Below are positions 57,829 to 64,000 of a stretch of DNA of 64,000 bases, in pieces. Positions within the stretch are counted from its first letter, which is position 1; each line of letters starts with the position of its first letter. A program made the position numbers and the translations under genes. The stretch lies in the NCBI GenBank assembly GCA_029204225.1, contig CM055092.1:82105786-82169785 (forward strand), in the 5' to 3' direction. The notes under the pieces are model-generated. The model made no database searches and was not told the DNA's origin. It worked only from the letters and a program-made list of their open reading frames with translations. This DNA comes from Diphasiastrum complanatum. Lineage: Eukaryota > Streptophyta > Lycopodiopsida > Lycopodiales > Lycopodiaceae.

Positions 57829-58259
57829 TAAATGTTGAAATGAGTTAAATCCTTGCTTTTCATTCAATTTGATCACAATTTTTGTTCTAAATCTAGGGCA
57901 GATTGGATCTTGACATCTAGCATTGATTCTAGAACTCAAAGTGAGTCAATTCCATTAGAGATTGGTGTTGTGTGACTTCATTTGCAGGCGTTTAGGTGTC
58001 TCGGGGGGAGAAAATCAGGATATTAATTAATTAATTAATTAATTAATTTCTTAGGTGAACCGTACCACGGTTCAAGGAACTGTGGCACGGTTCCTGCCAC
58101 GGTTCTCAGAACCCACGGTGGGTTCTAGGAACCGTGGATTCTATGATACAACCTAAGAGACTCTCAAAATTTTATAAGAGTTTTACTCAATTTGAAAGGT
58201 GCTATAACTAAGGTTTCTTTTTAAAAGATTAATCACCTTTCACATAGAAAGACTAATAA
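57829..58259. other. Non-coding, with (ATTA)n and CCACGGTTC hairpin words
   Basis: A (TTAA/ATTA)n microsatellite (58021-58048) is followed by repeated, inverted CCACGGTTC/GAACCGTGG words (58064-58137), including the near-palindrome GAACCCACGGTGGGTTC. No gene seen. Confidence 0.7.
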
Positions 58260-58346
58260 GGGCGGTTTCAGATTAGGGCAAGTCCTTTTGCTTGGCCCTT
58301 GAATTGCTGCCATTTTTTGAAAGTTTGACAAGTGAGTTGTCCAAAT
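58260..58346 (+). repeat. Second copy of the MITE-like sequence
   Basis: GGGCGGTTTCAGATTAGGGC and TTGACAAGTGAGTTG align with the corresponding parts of 47847-47988; the right terminal repeat is not found. Confidence 0.4.
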
Positions 58347-59440
58347 TCCTTTCAACTTTGGCTAACAAGTGCCAAATGAAGGGCCACAATTTGATTCGCC
58401 AATTTCAACTCTTACGATATGATTGATCCATTTTTGTGAAGTTTCACCTAGCAACTCAACATGATGGGCAATGTCCCCAGGTCCCAAAAAATTGTGGCAT
58501 GGGTTTCATTCTACCACATGGTGGCAACTCAAACTAAGTGTGAAAGGGGGGAGGGTCCATTTTTCAGTTATATGTCTTTGAAATTAAGGGTTTGAACTTT
58601 AAAAGATATAATAATATATTATTATATCTTGCAAAAATAGATTAAAATAACTTATTGACATATTGATATCACGTAAAGGATGTGCTTAAAAGATTTATTC
58701 TTCTGAATGAAGAGTGTTACACAAAAGAAAAATGTTGATACTTTAGAAAATAGTGTTTGAAAACCATATTTGCAAGAGTGCATGAATGGAATAAGAATGT
58801 ACAACTTTAGCCAACATATTATGGAAAGTGAAAATGACCTCACTTACTTTCTTGAAAGACTCTTAAATCTTTATGAAATTTCAAAATGATTTCACCTAAT
58901 TTTTGGCATATTATTAGATTTTAACCTCATAAATGATAAACAAAAAGGTTTTTGGAATATAAAATTATGCACAATTATAATAAAATTTTAGCACATATTA
59001 CTTTATATGACAATATTGCAAAAATATACATATACTAAAGAACATTGTTGCATTGATATATTTCTACGATAATAATGACGCCTAAGTGATTTGTTTATAA
59101 TAGGTAGATGCAATACTATTAGCATTTTATCTTTTTATATAGTAAAGACCTATAATATATTAACAATATAGTTATAAACTAATATAACATTTGATGTTAA
59201 TACTATCATTCTTGGCCTAAGATCCATTATTGAAACATCTTCTGATATAATTTTTCACATAGTATCAGATGGGTTAGTTGACAAAAATAATAAGGTTATT
59301 ATATTTAGTGGAGATTTTAGGACGACCTTAAATTTAGCATGCTTTTATGCATTTGTGTTAAAACAAAATCATTACTAATACTTTGATGGGAGTGGATTCT
59401 CAAAATCAAAAAGCATTTACAGCTCAATTGAAGATTAGAA
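58347..59440. other. AT-rich non-coding stretch
   Basis: Very AT-rich, no protein-like frame of note, no repeat recognised. Confidence 0.5.
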
Positions 59441-59449
59441 GTAGGAGTA

Positions 59450-60440
59450 AGGCTATTTTATTTTATTTTCGAGATTGTCCTTATACTCTGCTTCTGTTGT
59501 GGACAAAGCAACTATACTTCGCTTCTTACTAGACCAAAAAAAGCAGTTGCTACAAACTGGAATACATACCCTGTGGTAAATCTACGATAATCACAATTAT
59601 CTCTTCAATCTGCATCCACTTAGCCACATAGCTCAGCTGAACTTCCTTGCTTCTTGTCAACCAAGCCATAATCAAAAGTGCCTTTGACATATTGCAAGAT
59701 GTGTTTGGCTAGCTTCCAATAAACTGACTTACAAATACCAACAACATAGCATATATTTGGTATAGTCATGGTAAGGTTAATCAGGCTCCCTACTAACTGC
59801 CTATACAACGTAGCATCAAATGGCTGTGATTCATCAAGCCTAGAAAGATTTTTACCTGGCTCAATGAGTGTTCACTGGATTGCAATCTTGTAGCCTGAAC
59901 CTGTGCAACAACTCTCTGATATACTTGACTTGTGTTAGTCTCACTTCATGTCCTTTTTGCCACACTTCCACTCCAAGGCAATAATGCATTAGGTTGAGAT
60001 CTGTCATCTCAAATTGATCCATGAGATCTTTCTTGATCATATTTATCATCTCTTGATTATTTTCGGTAATAATCAAGTTGTCAACATAAAGAGCAACCAA
60101 GGCCATCATACCATTAAAGCATAAGACATAACGGTTTCGGTCAGAGTGTTTTCTCACCATCCCCTTAGAACAAAAGTAAGCATCAATCATGCTATACCAT
60201 GCATGTGGTGCCTTTCTTTAAACAACATACTTTATGCTCCCGTCCTTTCGTTACAAAATCTTCAGGTTCATCCATGAACACCTCTTCTTCCAACTCACCA
60301 TTTAGAAAAGTAGATTTTACATCCATCTGATGTAAAGGCCAACCAAAATGTGAAGCTAAAGCAACAAGTAGACGTAGAGTATTCAACTTACATACTGGTG
60401 CAAAGGTCTCCTTATAGTCGATGCCTTTACTTTGTGCATA
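59450..60440 (-). pseudogene. Copia reverse transcriptase and RNase H, degenerate (Copia-E)
   Basis: From the right, minus-strand frames give LNTLRLLVALASHFGWPLHQ and MDVKSTFLNGELEEEVFMDE (RT fingers), then a break and LVALYVDNLIITENNQEM, where YVDN replaces YVDD, and DLNLMHYCLGVEVWQKGHEV. After another break comes MYRQLVGSLINLTMTIPNIC and an RNase H-like end. The catalytic change YVDD to YVDN alone would inactivate it. Confidence 0.8.
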
Positions 60441-60559
60441 AGAGTTTCTGCATCAATCTATCATGATTTTTTGTATTTTTTTTTTGTCTTTGATCAAATC
60501 TCTTATAGCTGAGGAAGGTGCAATAGTCATCTGAAGCCATATAAAAGTAGATGCAAAAA

Positions 60560-60780
60560 ATAACATGTAGAGTCAAGCCAGCATCTTTCTATACTAAAGT
60601 GTTCAGCCTGTATAAGCCATCCTTAACATCTCTCTGTCCGTTAGCAATGACTTTGTAATTATGATCCATGTCTTTTATAAGGCATTTGTCATTGAAGAAT
60701 TCTACTTTCAGGTGTTGATCCGTCATGACAAGTTAGGCACATAAAACACATTTTGGATCAACCGCATCTTAAACGTAAGG
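60560..60780 (-). pseudogene. Copia-E GAG-preintegrase remnant
   Basis: The minus strand reads DQHLKVEFFNDKCLIKDMDH and KDGLYRLNTL, a degenerate GAG-preintegrase segment. The whole integrase and the RT start are deleted between this and 60440. Confidence 0.5.
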
Positions 60781-61264
60781 TACTATCCCTATCCATACAA
60801 CAACAACAACAGAAAGGCTTTTTATTTGTTGAAAAGTTTGTGTACATTCAAGCTTCATTATTGTTTCTAGCTTTCAAATTGACAATCTCCACTAGTGAGT
60901 GAGCTTTGCTCTCCTTTGTAAATGAGCTTTGCTCCCCTTGGAAGAAAAGTCTCCCTATATGGATGAACACTAAGATTGTCAATTATTTTGCATATAGTTT
61001 CTTATTGATTCAATAGGATCGGTTCTAATAAGCTCTCCAAATTGTGTGTGAGTCATAAATTTTTAGATCTTAGTTTCAATTTATTGTAGTTTAATCATTT
61101 GCTGATCAAGATTCATCAAGACCTACAAGTAAGTTCCCTAGTTTCAAGAGGGCTAGTCTTTCAATGTTCTATATCATAGTGATTTCACTATTCTTTCATG
61201 TTTTGAGAGGAGTGTGAGTGCTCTTTCAAAGAATAGGTCCAAAGATAAGGAATAACCATTATAC
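60781..61264. other. Non-coding junction between two copia fragments
   Basis: The sequence contains GAGTGAGCTTTGCTCTCC and a nearby near-copy GAGCTTTGCTCCCC. Probably LTR or leader of the plus-strand copia that follows, but no PBS is recognisable. Confidence 0.35.
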
Positions 61265-63003
61265 ATGATGGCTACTACAAGTGGGATCATGTTGGAAAGT
61301 AATTATAGGCTCAACTCACCGACCTATTCAACTTGAAAAGTAAGGATGAAGTCCCTACTTGAGTTGAATGAGTTGATGGATATTGTTGCAAGTGTGGAAG
61401 AGAAGCCTTTGGTGCTTTAAGACCAAGTGAGGTATGATAAGAGGGCCAAGAAGGCACTCCACATCATAAAAATGAATGTGACAAATGAACTTCTTAAGGA
61501 AGTTGAGACATGCACTTCTTCAAGTGAAGATTGGAATGCCTTGAAGAAAGTGTATGAAAGCAAGTCCACTTCTAGGGTCCTAACCCTAAGAAGGCACATA
61601 TTCCAATGTATCCAAAAGGAAGGAAAAAGTTCTCATGTTTTTATCTTAAGAGTCAAAAGCTTAAATGATGATGTAGCATGTGTTGATGATAGCATTAAAG
61701 AACCTTGTACAAGGAATGCACAATGGATTGTTAGATGATCATGCTAACCTTGTGCACAGATTTTCCATCCAAAAGATATTGCAAGTGTGGACTTGCAAGA
61801 GGTCTTTGTGGCTAAAGAACATAGGCTACAAGCAAGAGGAGGAGCCACTTCAACTCGAGGAGAAGAGACATTGTTCTATAAGGGCAAAGGCAAAGGAAAA
61901 AGCAAAGGTAAGGGCTTCAAGAAGCAAAGAACTTGGATTAAGTTGAAACATCCTCTTTTGGTGGTAAGACAAGTCTAAGCTTAAGTGTTTTTATTATGGA
62001 ATGAAATGACACTTTGCTAGTGAATGTTACAAGAAAAAGAGAGATCAAGGAGAGAAGCAAGGAAATCTAACTCTAGATGATGATGATGTTGAACAAAATG
62101 ATGATTCCTTTGTGATGTCTTCAAGTTTGTTGTGACGTGAAGGTGATATTGATCCATGGTGGATTGATATATGACAAGTCATAAAAAGAGTAGTTCCCTT
62201 CTCTAATGAATTTTGAGGACAAATGATGGTGAGTGCGCCATCAAGGGCATTGGTACAATTCCTATTTCAATTTCCAGAAATAGGAATGTCAACTTGAAGA
62301 GTGTTTTGTGCATATCATCAATAACTAAGAATCTTCTTAGTGTAAGTCAAATGCTTGACAAGGGTCTAGAGGTGGAACTTGTTAGAAATTCTTGCTTGAT
62401 AAAAAAGAAAGGAGTCTTGATTGCAAGAAGAAAAATACAAGATAGATTGTTTAAACTTGATGCTTGTGTTGTTGCTAACCAAGATGGATTTGTGGCAAAA
62501 GAGAAATTGACAAGTCAAGAGGTTTGACATAAGAGGTTGGGTCATCTCAACTTCAAGGCTATGGAAATGATGGCAAAAAGAGACATAGCCATTGGTCTTC
62601 CTAAATCACTTAGAAGTATCAATCATGTATGTGAACATTGTGTTTTTATCTAAGTCACATAGACTACCTTACAATAGATCTACCTGAAGATCTAGTAAGC
62701 CCTTTTAACTTGTACATTCAGACATTCATAGTATGAGTACAATTAGCAATGGTGGTGCTAGATGTATGTCACATTTATTGATAACTTTAGAAGATTTACT
62801 TGGGTATATCTTCTAAAGAGCAAAGATGAGGTGTTTGATGTTTTTGTCAAGTTCAAGAATGCAAGCTATAACCAATTCAACACCATGATCAAGTGCTTGG
62901 GGAGTGATAATGGTGGTGAGTACATTTCAACCAAATTCCAGGAGTTTTGTGATGCACTTGGGATGAAGAGGGAGCTATCAAGCCCAAGGATCCACATCAA
63001 TTA
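61265..63003 (+). pseudogene. Copia gag to integrase, 3' truncated (Copia-F)
   Basis: Start at the ATG 61265 (MMATTSGIMLESNYRLNSPT). A Trp codon is TGA before KVRMKSLLELNEL, and stops follow at about 61420 and 61737. The knuckle is reduced to CFYYGMK then HFASEC, and the protease shows DPWWIDI with DSGA lost. The GAG-preintegrase frame has GTIPISISRNRNVNLKSVLC and, past a stop, HKRLGHLNFKAMEMM. The integrase core has MYVTFIDNFRRFTWVYLL and LGSDNGGEYISTKFQEFC (second Asp). It ends abruptly at 63003. The gene order and motifs make it a relative of Copia-B. Confidence 0.8.
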
Positions 63004-63130
63004 GAGCTCAGTTCATTCCCCCACATGAACATGTGTGTGCGACGGATGCTTGGTTTTTGCGCGTGCGCTCTCTATTTCTCTCGATCAATTCTCTCTCTCT
63101 TTCTCTCAATCGCGAGCAAGCGGGATGCGG

Positions 63131-63282
63131 GTCTCTCTCTCCATTGTCTTCTTGCTCTCTTCTATCTGATTGCATCCGCCAACTGCAATATCCATAGCAT
63201 GGCCGGGTCTCTCTCTCAATCGACTTCTTGCTCTCTTCTTTCTGATTGCATCCGTCAACTGCAATATCCATATCCATATCCA
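63131..63282 (+). repeat. 76-bp tandem duplication, CT-rich
   Basis: Two copies with TTGCTCTCTTCT and CTGATTGCATCCG.CAACTG as common parts, period 76 bp. The surrounding 63060-63300 is CT-rich. It could be an LTR or leader of another element. Confidence 0.7.
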
Positions 63283-63460
63283 TGCTACAAGATAAGGTTT
63301 GTACCTTAACAAGCTTGAATCCTTTTTTTTATGGTTACCTTTACATGATCCCAGAAACAAGAAAGCTTAGAGTAGATGAGAGAGTGACAATAGCTCATCC
63401 TACGTGGAGGAATCAGAGTCCTCTAAGATGGCCGAAGACAGAGCTAACAATGGCAAGAAT

Positions 63461-63760
63461 CCAGTAGCTTACTTGTGTGCTGATGTTTGTGCAACATCAA
63501 CTTCAGATACACAAGAGATAATTATTGATTCAGGTGCAACGTGACACTTCGTGACACATGATCACTGATTATCAAGAATCAGAGTCTTCTTTGGGTTGTG
63601 GCACATGTGTCATTGTTAAGGCAACAAGACACTCCGGCAGACCATCTTTATCAGTTGACATGGATGAGATGCTAGTCAGGGAATATCTATCTCTAATAAT
63701 ACACAATATCGAAATAAATGACAATACAAGAGGAAAAACTCAAGGACCAAGATGGGGATG
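63461..63760 (+). pseudogene. Copia-type protease fossil
   Basis: In one frame EIIIDSGAT then a TGA and HFVTHDH give the copia protease active site (DSGAT.HF, about 63519-63563). The downstream open frame of 67 residues begins out of frame. It is not connected to the preceding Copia-F, which ends in the integrase. Confidence 0.5.
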
Positions 63761-64000
63761 AATCCATTCAATTTTAGATTCCAATGGACTGGTAAGTTTT
63801 TTTTGTGGTCGTTGTGATTCTTGTTCTTTTTCTACCACTATGTATTTGGCATACACATCTAGCTATAATGATTTACACTATTTTATTGCAACTTAATTGC
63901 TTCACTTAGAATGTTGGTTGACTGCTACACAAAATAAAGCTCAACATGGGCATTAACTTTGTTGTATCAAACAACCAGCCCACTAATTAGACGTACACAT
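63761..64000. other. Window end, no gene seen
   Basis: AT-rich sequence with no recognisable feature. Confidence 0.5.

Noticed and set aside
1-64000. CRISPR arrays, operons or other bacterial features
   Set aside because: No regularly spaced direct repeats with unique spacers, and the content is clearly plant nuclear.

Overview
The window looks like nuclear DNA of a land plant with a large, repeat-dense genome. It is AT-rich, has plant-type GT-AG introns, carries layers of Ty1/copia and Ty3/gypsy retrotransposons with plant-style primer-binding sites (initiator-Met type and a TGGCGCCGTTGCC type), hAT transposon debris, and one intact intronless plant carboxylesterase (CXE) gene. The sequence does not resolve the lineage; a fern, another seed-free plant or a gymnosperm are all possible. 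Nearly every retroelement reading frame is broken by stops, frameshifts or deletions, so most of the window is fossil.

Layout. 1-5.2 kb: the 3' end and LTR of a copia element (Copia-A family), split by a 4.26-kb LTR element (306-4561) with a perfect 5-bp target duplication; that element contains a gag fragment and a split tRNA-Arg-like sequence. 5.2-7.6 kb: LTR-like and non-coding DNA. 7.7-11.2 kb: minus-strand gypsy that has lost its reverse transcriptase. 11.2-12.1 kb: Copia-A-related LTR. 12.2-14.2 kb: plus-strand gypsy pol, cut by a Copia-A element (14185-18935). 18.9-25.7 kb: mosaic of copia pieces on both strands.

25.7-34.1 kb is the most unusual part. It shows no retroelement protein domain and holds five multi-exon or low-complexity genes: a plus-strand gene of unknown type; a minus-strand locus with a divergent histone H3-like domain followed directly by a four-exon Ulp1/C48-type cysteine-protease-like gene; a divergently transcribed acidic Ser/Asp-rich gene whose promoter and start are tandemly duplicated; and a minus-strand multi-exon gene resembling a transposase-like family (GDLK, CxxC and LH motifs). 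I interpret it as the remains of one large DNA transposon or transposon-like gene island that captured or evolved a histone-fold protein.

34.9-40.7 kb: a fairly complete minus-strand copia (Copia-B), cut in its 5' LTR by a hAT terminus. 40.7-53.0 kb: two hAT-derived arms of about 3.1-3.2 kb in inverted orientation, with a 6-kb spacer holding the CXE gene, a G-box-rich repeat array, a MITE-like sequence and gypsy/copia RT fossils. 54.1-64 kb: a long gypsy LTR with PBS, an opposite-strand gypsy gag-protease fragment, and further copia fragments on both strands.

The only gene I consider likely to be functional is CXE. The H3-like/C48 locus and the surrounding island carry nonsense and frameshift lesions but keep precise intron structure and recognisable catalytic motifs, so intact relatives probably exist elsewhere.
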